A stretch of DNA of 64,000 nt from Xenoacremonium recifei (Eukaryota; Ascomycota; Sordariomycetes; Hypocreales; Nectriaceae): the NCBI GenBank assembly GCA_012184525.1, contig WOFQ01000002.1:1302001-1366000 (forward strand), given 5' to 3'. Below, in pieces: positions 1-10,624 of the stretch; the stretch's first letter is position 1, and each line of letters begins with the position of its first letter. A model generated the notes under the pieces. That model was not told where the DNA came from. It saw only the letters and a list, made by a program, of their open reading frames with translations, and ran no database searches. A program made the position numbers and the translations under genes.

Positions 1-1378
1 ATCAGCAGCCGATTTGCTCACTTTTATGAGCTTTTTCAATCCACACGACATTCCTGACTTTGCCCTCCGTAACTACAACGTCAACCATGGAGCCGCTTTG
101 GATGATGATACCGATTGTAGTGGCTCCAAGTGCGATCATGAAGTCAAGTTCGAAGAGGATATTGAAGATGATCTTGACGTTCTCCGTGGATACTCTCTTA
201 TATCCATGCACTCAGACCCCGGCCTTTTCGAAATGCACTCTCTAGTACAATTCTGTACGCGAGCCTGGGTTTCTATGGCTGGAGATGAGGCGAAATGGAA
301 GGGAATCTTCTTGAAGGCTATGTGCAGACATTTCCCAACCCGCTCGTTCAAAGCATACACCCAAGCCCGGATCATCCTTCCTCATGTTCATCCACTACTG
401 GAAGAGAAGGCAGCTGATGAAGATTTCTCAAATTGGTTGTTTTTGGCAAGCAACTGCGCAGTATTCTACGCTGCATTGGGCCAATATACCCTGGCGGAGG
501 AGATAGCACAAAAAGCCATCGAAGGGAGGTGGATCGATGTTGAGGGAGGGGACATCCACACCATAACCTCATCTTTTGCGTTAGGGTATGTATACCTCAA
601 GCAAGGTCTAGATGAAGCGGCAGAAAGATTGTTGGAGAAAAGTTTGGCGCTATGCAATAAAGCAGGAGGAGAACATCACACAGCCACATCGCAAATCGTG
701 AACGGCCTGGCCTCCTTATACCAACGGCAAAAGAAGTGGAAAGCAGCAGAAGAGGTAATTTCACGGGCGAGGCACTCTGCCGAAAAGACTTATGGAGAGA
801 AGCACCGCCGGACGCAAGGATATGACGTTATGTTGGGGAGGGTATATTTGAACGAGAACCGCTTTGAAGAGGCGGAGAGCATCCTGTCACAAGTGGTTGA
901 CACGACGACGCAAACTGGAGTGGAAGCTGATCAATTGACCGCGATGTCGTTGACAACATTAGCGTCCCTTTACCGTCGCCGGGGAGAAGAAGGCGATCAG
1001 TCCCGTGCAGAAAGCTTCTTGAAACGAGCCGTGAAAATATCAGGAGAGACAAGCGGAGACGAAAATTTGGCTACCTTGGTTGCTTTAGAACACTGGGCGC
1101 TATTTTTGAACCGGGAAGGGCGATTGGAGGAAGCGAGCGAAGCGATGACCAGACTTTTGGAATCATTCACCAAAATGCTAGGACCTGATCATCTCATCAC
1201 CTTAAGGTCAGCACTCAACTTGGTCAACGTATATATTGATCAGGGGAGAGTGCAAGAGGCACACAAACTATTCTCTTTGACGTGGGACCGGTCTGAATTG
1301 GGCAAAAGAAAGATTCGGTCTAATTTGGTGACGGGGAAGTTGAAAGATGCGACATTGGATGATACAGTATTGAATTAG
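1..1378 (+). CDS. NLR-type TPR protein, C-terminal part (5' end outside window)
   Basis: The reading frame is open from base 2 to the stop at 1376-1378, so the gene starts upstream and only about 458 residues are seen. The first residues (AADLLTFMSFFNPHDIP) and the later LRGYSLISMHSDPGLFEMH stretch match the region after the NB-ARC domain in fungal STAND/NLR proteins, where the winged-helix part leads into repeats. At least five kinesin-light-chain-like TPR units follow, with cores such as EAAERLLEKSLALC, EEAESILSQVV and a final LGPDHLITL. Fungal proteins of this type are thought to act in non-self recognition or heterokaryon incompatibility. The N-terminal effector and nucleotide-binding domains are not in the window, so the subclass cannot be told. 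No intron is needed in this part. Confidence 0.8.
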   Translation, partial: SAADLLTFMSFFNPHDIPDFALRNYNVNHGAALDDDTDCSGSKCDHEVKFEEDIEDDLDVLRGYSLISMHSDPGLFEMHSLVQFCTRAWVSMAGDEAKWKGIFLKAMCRHFPTRSFKAYTQARIILPHVHPLLEEKAADEDFSNWLFLASNCAVFYAALGQYTLAEEIAQKAIEGRWIDVEGGDIHTITSSFALGYVYLKQGLDEAAERLLEKSLALCNKAGGEHHTATSQIVNGLASLYQRQKKWKAAEEVISRARHSAEKTYGEKHRRTQGYDVMLGRVYLNENRFEEAESILSQVVDTTTQTGVEADQLTAMSLTTLASLYRRRGEEGDQSRAESFLKRAVKISGETSGDENLATLVALEHWALFLNREGRLEEASEAMTRLLESFTKMLGPDHLITLRSALNLVNVYIDQGRVQEAHKLFSLTWDRSELGKRKIRSNLVTGKLKDATLDDTVLN

Positions 1379-2546
1379 CCATGCAGTCAGTTTGGAAACA
1401 TCCATGACCCAGTCGCGTTCAAGGATTGATTGTTTGAAAGGCAGGCTATATTCCCTGACGTTTGCCAAGGGTCTCAACTCCTGAAACGGTACAGTCTCAC
1501 GATATGCAGTCCAGATGAAGTGTCATGATATTTTTTTGGATCTTTGAAATTGAATTCTGAAAGGAACAAGAACTGTTTGAAAAAGACTAGGGCTAGGTTT
1601 CATGGTTGCGTGATTGCCCAGTTCAAGGCGCAGGGAGCACGCAATAGAGAGGCATCTATCACTTAGAACTCCGTATGTCATGCTGATAATTCGTATCGCG
1701 ATTCAATTGAGATGACAAAAAAGAGCGCTTCTGTTAACGAAGCGTTACTTAGATAGCTGTTTGATGTTAATTAAATTTGACGTCGTCTAAGATTGTGGGC
1801 TTACTGAGTGATCAATTTAGGCTGTCGACTACCGCATTATAAAAACCACAACCGTAATACCGTGGTCCGAGTAAACGAACCTGTTTGTTATGTAGTCTTA
1901 ATGGTATTGTTTATGAGAGTTGATATTAAATTCATTTCTTACCGCTCGCAAATCCGTAGTCCTTGATGATTGTGAGTTAATACTGCGGTGATCGCTCAAA
2001 ATATGTCGACAGTTCCATATATAGGTCCTTATCTGGAAGAACTCAATTCCTTAGAAACTAAGAAAAGGTACAAAATGTCTGACCCTCAAAAAATCCATAT
2101 CGGTCAGGCAAACTTGTATAGAAATATTGCCAGATAATTTAGTCCATGGTCAGAAGATTCGGCACCATACTTGTCTAATCTCTTTCTTACAGAAAGAATT
2201 AGACGATGATATGTTTTAATTAGGATATTTTAGCAAGTGGCAAGGAATTCCAAGGGCGCCCGAGTCCAAGCTTTCGAAGGATTTGTTTCGGACGTATGAT
2301 GTAGAACGATCCGGCATGGATCGCTCTGATCATCCCACGAAAATCCGCTTCAGCTTTCGTAACAACGCCACGTAGAAAATATATCAATGCATGATTAAAA
2401 AAAAAAAAGGAACATTGTCAATATAGATATAAGGTTAAAAGAAAGGTTGTTTTAGTAAAACAGTACGCTCGCTTTCCTCATCGCGTACACCGGCTCATTA
2501 ACCAGCAAGGCCACACTACATCCAGCATTTCAAGGCTTCGTCCAAG
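1379..2546. other. AT-rich intergenic region
   Basis: There is no coding frame of substance. The stretch is clearly richer in A+T than its surroundings, with an A-homopolymer near 2398-2411, and ends in the promoter of the small secreted gene. I see no terminal repeats or transposase relic. Confidence 0.6.
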
Positions 2547-3259
2547 ATGAAAGCAAAATATTCTCTCCTCTTCCTCTCTGTAGTCCTCAGCGCCTCAGCC
2601 GATGACTACACCAACCCCGACGGCGGCAACACCAACGTCAACATCGGCGACACCAAGATCCCCTACGGCTATGCGCCGCCATGGTACGCCTTCGACGAGA
2701 TCAAGACCGGCTGCCCTTCCAACGGGTGCAACAGCGAGAATAAGATTGAGTACGCGACAGGTGTCATCCAAGATGGCGAGATGATTGGCGCAAATATTGT
2801 CATGTCCGTTGAAGGCTCTTTCAATGACGCTGGTCAGCCAGGAAACATTGATGACCTCGTCGAGATCGTCAAGGCTGCGGCGGGCGCGTCGCCCTATGAC
2901 TATACCCAGGGCGCGACGTATTATACCGGAAATGGTTGTGTTGTGTCCAGCTTCATCCCTTGCGATCGTGAGTCTTGATACCATTTTGATGCTCCAATGC
3001 AAGCTTCCTACTGACGGTTATTTCAGCTGGGAATAAGGAGTACGCGGACCAATACTCTGCCACAAATCTGATCGTTGTCCGAGTCGAAGATGCCAACGGT
3101 GCTGAGCTCGCTGACATGTCTGTTTCTGTCAGCATCGAGTTCGACGATGCCGGCAGTGGTGTCTGCGCGGACCTTACAACTGTTGGCAGTGTTCTGGCTG
3201 GTGCAGTCAGTGGATTGGCGGGCGGCATCTTTACTCTCGCTGGCCTTGCTTGTGCATAG
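2547..3259 (+). CDS. Small secreted protein, unknown family
   Basis: Two exons, 2547-2967 and 3027-3259, give 217 residues. The 59-bp intron has donor GTGAGT, a CTGAC branch site and a TTTCAG acceptor, and the frame continues across it. Residues 1-18 form a typical signal peptide (basic MKAK, hydrophobic SLLFLSVVLSASA). The mature protein is acidic, with few cysteines (pairs in TGCPSNGCN and near NGCVVSSFIPC), and ends in a hydrophobic Gly/Ala/Leu-rich tail, GAVSGLAGGIFTLAGLACA. The tail could be a GPI signal or a membrane-active helix, but I see no clear omega site. I do not recognise a family. It lies tail-to-tail with the alpha-glucosidase, 170 bp apart. Confidence 0.75.
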
Positions 3260-3429
3260 TGTCAAACCTCAGAAAATACTAGTACCTAGCTGGTCAAAAT
3301 GGCTGCTTGGACTGGTTGTATATAGATATAAATGTTTGCGACTATTTTTAGACAATGAAGCGATCGGGCGAATGATCCAGCATTCATCCCCAAAATACAA
3401 GAACGCCATCTTCTATACAGATTGTTCTG

Positions 3430-5250
3430 CTAAGGCTCAAAGTTGACGTATACTCTACCCTCCCAGCCTGCCAACGCCGGTATATTCCCTTTGAGACTTT
3501 CTCCCACTGTCTGGGTGGTGCTCATGAGCAACTTCACCTCCGACGATGCACAACCCAACGCTTCCACAACATCTAGACACACCCTTTCCTCCTTTGACAT
3601 GTTGAGAAGCACGACAGCCCTTCTCTTCGTCCCATTACTGCCAGCAGTCGGGGTCGGACTCTCTTTCACATATGCGAAGACGTGTTCGTCCGAGGGATCC
3701 AGCAATTGGAACGATCCGAAGACGAAGACATCGCGATACTGCTTCCGCATCTTCAGAACGTACTTGTAGAAGCTGAGAATCGAGTTCGAATCCTTCGCTT
3801 GCTTGGCCGCATTTATGGATCGATAGTCATCATGCACTCGCATCCATGGCTTTGCACTCGCGGAGGTGAAGCCCGCATTGGGCGAGTCGTCCCACTGGAA
3901 GGGGATTCGCGCATGATCTCGTGCCAGAATCTGGAGACCATGCATTGTCAAGGCAACGCGCTTCTCATCGCCCGACTCGACAGCCTCAGCATAGAAGTTG
4001 CTGCTCTCGATGTCTTTGTACTCTTCGATGCCCCAAGACGTTGGCATATTGGTCATACCGATCTCCTGTCCCTGGTAGAGGAAGAGCGTTCCCGTCATTG
4101 TAATCTGCCAGAGAGCAATAGTCTTCGCTGACTTGAGCCATAGGTCTGGTGTAGACGCATCTCCAAAGCGGTTGACTGCGCGACCGTTGTCGTGGTTCTC
4201 GCAAAAGACGGTCGTCCAAGCATCAGTTCCCTCGATGAAACTTTGCCATTTGTGCGTCAAGGCTTTGAGCGTGGAAAGGGGGAAGGGCTGGAAAATGTAC
4301 TTGGCACCAAAGCCATTGCCGTTGCCAAGGCGGATGACGGAGAATTCGAACACCATGTCGAGTTCCTTGGACTTCTCTGAAACGTAAGGGATGACTTGTG
4401 AGGGATGAGGAGTGTTTGACAGCTCTCCAACTGACACGGCGTTGTAGGGACCGAGTACCTTGCGATACATCTCATGGATGAACTCGTGGATCCGAGGTCC
4501 ATTGCACCACATCTCTGGGGCTGGTTGATGAGGCGAAGACGGGTCCGTGATAGGAGCATCAACAAAATCCCGTCGTTTTGAGTACTTGTTAACAGTGTCA
4601 ATTCGGAAGCCATCCACGCCGCGGTCCAGCCAGAAGCGCATTGTGTTTTCGTATATGGCCTCCCGGCATTCATCGTTGTCCCAGTTGAGATCCGGCTGAT
4701 CAGGGGCGTAGAGATGTAGATAGTACTCTTGTGTATGCTCATCCCAAGTCCATGTTGAGCACGCGAAGTACCCTCTCCAGTTGGTAGGAGGATGGCGAAT
4801 GCCCTCTTCGTCATATCGAGCAGGCTTCCAGATGTACCAATCCCGCTTAGGGTTGTCTCTGGATGACCGTGACTCTTTGAACCACTCATGCTCGTTTGAC
4901 GTGTGGTTAACAACGAGGTCCAGTATGACCTTCAACCCTCTTTTATGGCACTCTTTCAGAAGTGTATCAACGTCTTCAACAGTGCCGTAGGGCTCGTAGA
5001 TCTTTTGGTAGTCCGAGACGTCGTAACCCATATCTTTCTGGGGGCTCTCGAAGATGGGAGAAACCCAGACACAGTCGACTCCCAAATCATGAATATAGTC
5101 AATTTCAGAGATAAGACCAGGCAAGTCTCCCCATCCATCTCCATCAGAGTCTTTGAAGCTGGCCGGGTAGACTTGGTAGAAGGTGGCGTCCTTCCACCAA
5201 GGCTGCTTGCCCACCCAGCCGTTCTCTTGGTCCCAGATGAGGGAACCCAT
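3430..5250 (-). CDS. GH13 alpha-glucosidase (maltase-like)
   Basis: Single exon, 606 residues, starting at the ATG at 5250 (MGSLIWDQ). The frame is open further upstream but only to a TTG. The protein is an intracellular-type GH13 enzyme releasing glucose from maltose-like oligosaccharides: no signal peptide, and the start WWKDATFYQVYPASFKD is the family's classic opening. The four conserved GH13 regions are visible: DLVVNHTS (111-118), GFRIDTVN with nucleophile D218, VGEL with acid/base E276, and ENHD with transition-state D354. QPDLNW near 185 also fits. Length matches fungal maltases (about 580-610). It is transcribed divergently from a sugar permease, and a Zn2Cys6 gene follows that, the layout of MAL loci. 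An isomaltase or sucrase preference cannot be excluded. Confidence 0.93.
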   Translation of the reverse strand: MGSLIWDQENGWVGKQPWWKDATFYQVYPASFKDSDGDGWGDLPGLISEIDYIHDLGVDCVWVSPIFESPQKDMGYDVSDYQKIYEPYGTVEDVDTLLKECHKRGLKVILDLVVNHTSNEHEWFKESRSSRDNPKRDWYIWKPARYDEEGIRHPPTNWRGYFACSTWTWDEHTQEYYLHLYAPDQPDLNWDNDECREAIYENTMRFWLDRGVDGFRIDTVNKYSKRRDFVDAPITDPSSPHQPAPEMWCNGPRIHEFIHEMYRKVLGPYNAVSVGELSNTPHPSQVIPYVSEKSKELDMVFEFSVIRLGNGNGFGAKYIFQPFPLSTLKALTHKWQSFIEGTDAWTTVFCENHDNGRAVNRFGDASTPDLWLKSAKTIALWQITMTGTLFLYQGQEIGMTNMPTSWGIEEYKDIESSNFYAEAVESGDEKRVALTMHGLQILARDHARIPFQWDDSPNAGFTSASAKPWMRVHDDYRSINAAKQAKDSNSILSFYKYVLKMRKQYRDVFVFGSFQLLDPSDEHVFAYVKESPTPTAGSNGTKRRAVVLLNMSKEERVCLDVVEALGCASSEVKLLMSTTQTVGESLKGNIPALAGWEGRVYVNFEP

Positions 5251-6018
5251 GGTGTCGAACGGGTCTTGGAAATAAGACAACGTATGATGAGATAGGGGAT
5301 AGAGTGAGTGAAGAGGGTGATGATACTCAGCCGAGCCGAGGAAGAGACCCAAGTTGAGGAGCCTGATATTTGACCTTCGGCGACCGACGATCTATTCTTC
5401 CGGAGGCGATCCTGCGCGGGGAGGGGCCGAACTCCGAGGTCTGCGGAGAGTCCGCATATATCCAAGCGAGGATCATAAGACTCGTGAAGCCATTTCGACC
5501 ACGAGACACGCCGTTAGACTAGGGATCCTGAGGTTGACGTCGACCCAGAGGCGAATGACCGTCGTCTATTTGCTCCCGAAGCAGGCAGTCTCCAGAATTG
5601 ACGGAGTCTCCGCCGCGACTCTTCAATGCCACGATAAAACGAAGAAGCTATTCCGCTAGACTCCGACTTCGCTGATCCACCGCCCCTATGTCCAATAAGT
5701 GCCTCCAAGTGGCAACCCAACTCCACCAACGAAGCCATCACCAAGTGCGGAGTCTCCGCCGCAGAGTCGGAGTCTCCTGTCGAAATTCCAGACAGACTCG
5801 CAAAGCTCTGCTCTTGGCTCTCCGCATCGTCAAAGTTTGTCCAATCTTGTGACGCCCTCACCACCCCACAAGCCATCATCCCCAGACCATCCCGTTCCCC
5901 AGGTCCAGCAGGCCGGGACGGACGTGTCAGTGGTGTTTTCGTGAAGGGACGCCATGCGAGCTTCAGCCCGCGACCGCAACGACTCCTCGTCCCGGGCCCG
6001 GGGATAAATAAGACGGCC
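5251..6018. promoter_or_regulatory. Divergent promoter between alpha-glucosidase and sugar permease
   Basis: This 768-bp region must serve both genes, which point away from each other. It holds a family of CGG-N5-CCG inverted repeats: CGGAGAGTCCG at 5444-5454, CGGAGTCTCCG at 5602-5612 and again at 5748-5758, and a degenerate copy ending CCT at 5768-5778. Zn2Cys6 dimers bind paired CGG triplets, so these are good candidates for sites of the regulator encoded at 8522-10039. The GTG-initiated extension of the permease frame into this region is not credible for a eukaryote. Confidence 0.6.
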
Positions 6019-7832
6019 ATGGCCCCCTTGGAATCACCTCCAGCTGCATCAGCATCCTCTTCATCTTCTACTTCTCCTGATATTATTGAGCCTCTGCCAG
6101 AAGTTGTTGACACTATGGCTGATCACGACGCGCGCGAGAAAGACATCGCGGCTACCCATGATGAGACCATCAATGCCGCGATCCTCGTCTCAGAGGCAAA
6201 GCAGGCTGCTGACGCAGAGCACCAGATGAGCCTATGGCAGGCTATCAAGACATACCCCAAGGCCATTGGCTGGTCCGTCCTGCTGTCTTCTACACTCATC
6301 ATGGAGGGTTATGACCTGGCTCTGCTGGGCAACCTCTACGCATCGCCCGTCTTCAACCAGAAGTTCGGTACGTATGATGCTTCGAGTGACAGTCATGTTG
6401 TCAGTGCAGCCTGGCAGTCGGGACTCTCGAATGGTGCTCGTGCTGGCGAGATCTTTGGACTACTCATTGCTGGTTGGACTGCGGATCGCTTCGGGTACAA
6501 GATGACGACCATTGGGTCCCTCGTTCTCATGATCTGCTTTGTGTTTGTGCTCTTCTTCGCGCCAAATGTCAAAGTCCTTGTCGTGGGAGAAATTCTTTGT
6601 GGTAAGTTTTCTTCTTGACCCTTTTCTAGTTCTTCGTTGACCCTGGCAGGTATCCCTTGGGGCGCGTTCCAGAGTGTCACTCCGGCATATGCCTCGGAAG
6701 TCGCGCCAACTGTCTTAAGACCGTATCTCACTACCTTTATCAATATGTGTTGGGTCATCGGTCAGTTCTTTGCTGCAGCAGTCAACAAGGGATCTGTCAA
6801 CCGCGCAGACCAGTGGGCGTATAGGATCCCCTTCGGCGTTCAGTGGGTGTGGCCAGTCCCCATCCTTGCCGGTCTCGTCTTTGCTCCCGAGTAAGTTGCC
6901 CACCAGAATTGCATCCAAAAATCGTCTAACCAGTATCCAGGTCTCCATGGTGGTATGTGCGAAAAGGAGACCGTGCTGCTGCAAAGCGCTCCCTTCTCCG
7001 CCTCACATCTCGCAACCAGCCCAACTTCAACCCCGACGAGACCATTGCGTTGATCGAGCATACAAACGAGATGGAGAAGGAGATGAAGGAGGGTGTGACC
7101 TACAAGGATTGCTTCAAGGGAGTTGACCTTCGCCGAACTGAGATCGTAGTTGGGATCTGGCTCGTGCAGACACTCGGCGGCCAGAATCTCATGGGCTACT
7201 TCAGCTACTTCATGAAGCAGGCTGGCATGGACCCCAGCAACTCTTTCTCCCTGTCTATGGGCCAGTATGCCCTGGGTATGGTGGGAACTGCTGGCTCTTG
7301 GTTCCTGATGTCCCGGCTCGGTCGTCGAACCATCCATTTCTCAGGCCTCTGTTGCCAATTCCTCCTCCTCATTGTCGTCGGCTGTCTCTCCTTTGCGGAC
7401 AGCAACGCCTCTGTCTGGGCCATCGGCGGACTCCTAGTCCTCTTCACCTTCATCTACGACTTCACCGTCGGCCCCGTCACATACTCCCTCATCTCGGAAC
7501 TGTCTAGCTCGCGCCTCAAGGCCAAGACCATTGTGTTGGCTCGTGCCGCCTACAATGCCAGCAACATCTTTGTCAACGTCATGACCAACTACCAGCTTTC
7601 CTCGACAGCGTGGAACTGGGGCGCCCGCACGGCTTTTTTCTGGGCAGGCAGCTGTCTTCTCTCTGCCGTCTGGGTCTTCTTCCGTCTTCCGGAGCCCAAG
7701 GGTCGGACGTATGCGGAATTGGATGTCTTGTTTGAGCGGCGCATTCCGGCGAGGAAGTTCGCGGCGACTCATGTTGATCCGTACGAGTCGAGTGATGGAG
7801 AGAAGAAATTGGCGAGGTCGGCTGAGGAGTAG
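6019..7832 (+). CDS. MFS sugar porter, maltose permease-like
   Basis: Three exons, 6019-6601, 6650-6890 and 6941-7832, with 48- and 50-bp introns; 571 residues. The ATG at 6019 (MAPLESPP) is the first in frame. The family is fungal alpha-glucoside:H+ symporters in the plasma membrane. Evidence: the opening WSVLLSSTLIMEGYDLALLGN of TM1, loop motif GWTADRFGYK after TM2, PWGAFQSVTPAYASEVAP in TM4-5, the ESPWW turn after TM6 (reconstituted across intron 2), LMSRLGRRTIH after TM8, and the C-terminal PEPKGRTYAELDVLFE signature. About twelve hydrophobic segments are present. It shares a promoter with the GH13 gene and so probably imports that enzyme's substrate. Confidence 0.93.
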
Positions 7833-8521
7833 GAGAAAGGATTCTTGTAAACAAAACCACACATGGTTCATCTAAAAGTTAATAAAACAAGGCCGGGAAA
7901 GGCGGCTAATCATATTAAATTCGTAATATTATTGATGAGGTCCTGTCCGTAACGCCGTGTTGACTGGGGCAACATAAGCCTGGTCCAATGTGGCATGCCC
8001 TTCTGCATACAAATGAGATCCCGAAACACAGCGCACCTATCAAATCTTTCATCTCGCCTTAGTTTATTTGATCGAGCCTCTCATCTTGAGTTTTTTGCCC
8101 GTTGCCCTCTGTTGGGGTATAATTGCAGGATCCGTAATGAGCAAGCTATGTATTGTTACACCTCTTGCGTGACCTCGCTTTGCCCCTTGTAATCTCGCAT
8201 TCCAGTCGAACCAAATGAAGACCTCCCGTCAGAACAACTCCTTCGAATTAAAGTTAGGGATGGTTGTGTGACAGCTAATGTTTGGTTTATGTCGTAAATT
8301 ACAACCCCGGTGATGTGCCTGATGGGCGCGACACACTCCAATGTCAGGAGGCCCTTTTGTGACACTCAACAGACCTTGATCATTCACCTTGCTTCAAGGA
8401 GATGAAGAACCTCTTGACTGATCGAGCCATTCACCGCGCCCTTCCATTGTCTCCTTTGGAGATAGTTGGCCTAGGAAGGGGGTTGATATGGTTTGTCAAA
8501 GGTCATGACTGTCATGTTCCT
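7833..8521. other. Intergenic region between convergent permease and regulator genes
   Basis: This is a 3'-to-3' spacer holding only 3' untranslated sequence; short open frames here have no family features. Confidence 0.6.
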
Positions 8522-10039
8522 TCAAGGCTGACGTTCTGACGGCGGACTCGTCGCCATGCTGGGCAGAGCCTGTTGTATATGTTTCTCCAACAAAGGGTCA
8601 TATATCTTATCACCTCCAGGCAGGTGTATGATTAACCGGCGGAGATATCTCAAGTCATCTTCAGGCGACGCCCCCATCGCCAGCCCCTGCGGACTTGACG
8701 GCTGCACAGGAATGCGCGCCAGCACATCAACAACCGCCGACGCGATGTCGAACAGCTTCTCTGTCAGCCCCACGCCGTGCACCTTGATGCTGTCGATGGT
8801 CAAGTCGCGCGTCGACAGTGTCAGGTCCTTGGCGATCTCAAGCGGGTACTGGTAGGTCAGGCTGTGCTGGTGCGAGCCCTCACTTAGGTAGCCCAGACGT
8901 AGACGCAGCTTCCAGATGATGACGCGCAGCCAGAGCTGGGTAATTCGCAGGTTGGCCTTTTGCGTGTCGTGGAGTTCCACGTTGAGCTTCAGGGCTGTGT
9001 TGACGGATGTCTCGACGAAGTCGATGGCCTCGTTGGAAGGGGGCGTGTGGACGATCTCGTTGTTGAGCACACCGACAAAGTAAGTGTCGATGGGTCGGAA
9101 GAGTGCTGCCAGGCTCCAGAAACCGACCAGGGATGGGTTGCTCTTGTCTAGAGCAGGAGACTCGTCGTTTACCTGTAGAGTTATGGGCCGACGATAACGT
9201 ATGGCGTGAGACCGCTCGGATATCAGGAGAACCCAGAAGAGTCTATCCGCCAGGATCCTGGACTCGGCGTCTGTGTCCTCCATTCTCAATATCTGGAACA
9301 GAGTGGTGGCCTCGCGGAGGTAGTAAAATGCCTGACTATGGTGGGATAGTCTCGCCTGGCAAGTATAGAGGAAGAAGGTCGATAGACACTGGTCCAGGGA
9401 GGGCTTCAGATGGCGCGGGAGGTGCTGATGCGTCGCCAAAGCCGCTTCAAAGATGATCTGTCCGTAGACGGCATTCTTCTGCGGAATGACGCCCTGATGG
9501 AACAGATTCTCGGGCTCCTCGGCCTGAAGCAGGACCTGCGCACACATCGCCACGAGCACACAACACGCCTCAACACGCTGCTCTGGCGCATACAGCGCCG
9601 TCTTCAAGCGCGCCACGTAGTCCCAGGTGAGGATGGGAATAGTCGGATGCAGCCTCGCAAAGAAGCGCTCGGCACAGTAATCGACAACCCGCGGCGGCAC
9701 CAGCTCGGCCATGCTACGCACCGGATCCGGCCCGGGACTCCCCGGCGCGGCGCCGTACTGCACAAGCGGCACCGTCGCCGGCCGGCCGACGCATTGCCCG
9801 GCGAGCCCCGCGTCCACGCAGCGCCGGCACGGACGATACTCGCTGCATCCCCGCCGGAGCGTCTTGCAGCGCTGACAGGCCCGGGGCACCTGGACCCGCT
9901 TGGCCGGGGGCGTGGGAGCCGCAGGAGCGCCGGAGTCCGGGGAGGCACCCGGGGGGGAGGCCGAAGGAGGGCCTACGCGCTTCGGGTCCGGTGACGTGAC
10001 GGGGGCGGTGGCGGCATCTCCATTGTGCTTCGCGTCCAT
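8522..10039 (-). CDS. Zn2Cys6 transcription factor, candidate regulator of the maltose-like genes
   Basis: Single exon, 505 residues, ATG at 10039. The N-terminus is Pro/Ala-rich and disordered, followed by a zinc cluster with Cys at 55, 58, 65, 71, 74 and 83 (C-x2-C-x6-C-x5-C-x2-C-x8-C) preceded by basic KRVQVPR. The rest is a fungal-specific middle homology region (RFFARLHPTIPILTWDYVARL, then helices to about 400). It probably activates the adjacent permease and alpha-glucosidase genes, as MAL activators do in yeasts and Aspergillus; that role is inferred from position and from the repeated CGG-N5-CCG sites. Third-position GC is high. An AmyR- or XlnR-type role is possible but less likely given the short linker and context. 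Confidence 0.88.
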   Translation of the reverse strand: MDAKHNGDAATAPVTSPDPKRVGPPSASPPGASPDSGAPAAPTPPAKRVQVPRACQRCKTLRRGCSEYRPCRRCVDAGLAGQCVGRPATVPLVQYGAAPGSPGPDPVRSMAELVPPRVVDYCAERFFARLHPTIPILTWDYVARLKTALYAPEQRVEACCVLVAMCAQVLLQAEEPENLFHQGVIPQKNAVYGQIIFEAALATHQHLPRHLKPSLDQCLSTFFLYTCQARLSHHSQAFYYLREATTLFQILRMEDTDAESRILADRLFWVLLISERSHAIRYRRPITLQVNDESPALDKSNPSLVGFWSLAALFRPIDTYFVGVLNNEIVHTPPSNEAIDFVETSVNTALKLNVELHDTQKANLRITQLWLRVIIWKLRLRLGYLSEGSHQHSLTYQYPLEIAKDLTLSTRDLTIDSIKVHGVGLTEKLFDIASAVVDVLARIPVQPSSPQGLAMGASPEDDLRYLRRLIIHLPGGDKIYDPLLEKHIQQALPSMATSPPSERQP

Positions 10040-10624
10040 GGACTCGGATGTCCGCGGATGAGAGATGGGTGGACAGCCGCGTGCCTTGCGCGTCCACCGT
10101 GAACTCGGATGATGTTTGGCTGATGAGGCGTGTGTTGGCCTGGGATGAAAAGGGTGTGTTTGTTAGTCCCCTCAGATGAAAATCCGCGATGCGGGCCCCC
10201 GGGCTAGCACGGAGTTTAAGTGGGGCTGCTCCAGGGTAGCGGAGCCGGAAGCCGAGAGGGGTTGAAGGGCTTAGTGAGGATTGAAGCTTGTAAATCATTG
10301 AAAAGTTCTCATGTGATTCCTTCACGGAATGAGGCGTATGAATTCGAATTATTACAAGTCTTTCAAATATTCCTCAGCTACCTCGTAGTTCTAGCTGAAG
10401 CCACGGCGTCTAATAAATCGCCTAGCCGCTGCACTGCCACGTGGCTCAATATGCCTTGCTGCCTGAGATAACAACCCTAGTAGAAATAGAAAAACAAACA
10501 TCTTCACTGCTCAATGGTTTAAATCCTGAAGCATTCGCCGAGTTCTTGGCTTGGCTTCAGTGTCATCAAATCGCTGCCTTAGACTGCTGGATTTTGCCGC
10601 TGAAAGCAATACGAACCTTCGAAC
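10040..10624. other. Divergent intergenic region, regulator and CorA-like gene
   Basis: Both flanking genes point outward, so this holds two promoters. A CGG-N4-CCG pair lies at 10045-10054, just above the regulator's ATG, and could be autoregulatory. Nothing else stands out. Confidence 0.45.

Noticed and set aside
1379..2546. Transposon relic in AT-rich spacer
   Set aside because: No terminal repeats, target duplications or transposase-like frame are visible.
5941..6018. Longer permease start at a GTG
   Set aside because: Eukaryotic genes rarely start at GTG; the ATG at 6019 is in frame and the upstream sequence behaves like promoter.
9410..9994. Arg/Ala-rich 194-codon frame opposite the maltose-type regulator
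   Set aside because: It is antisense to a coherent Zn2Cys6 protein, with amino-acid content typical of GC-rich shadow frames.
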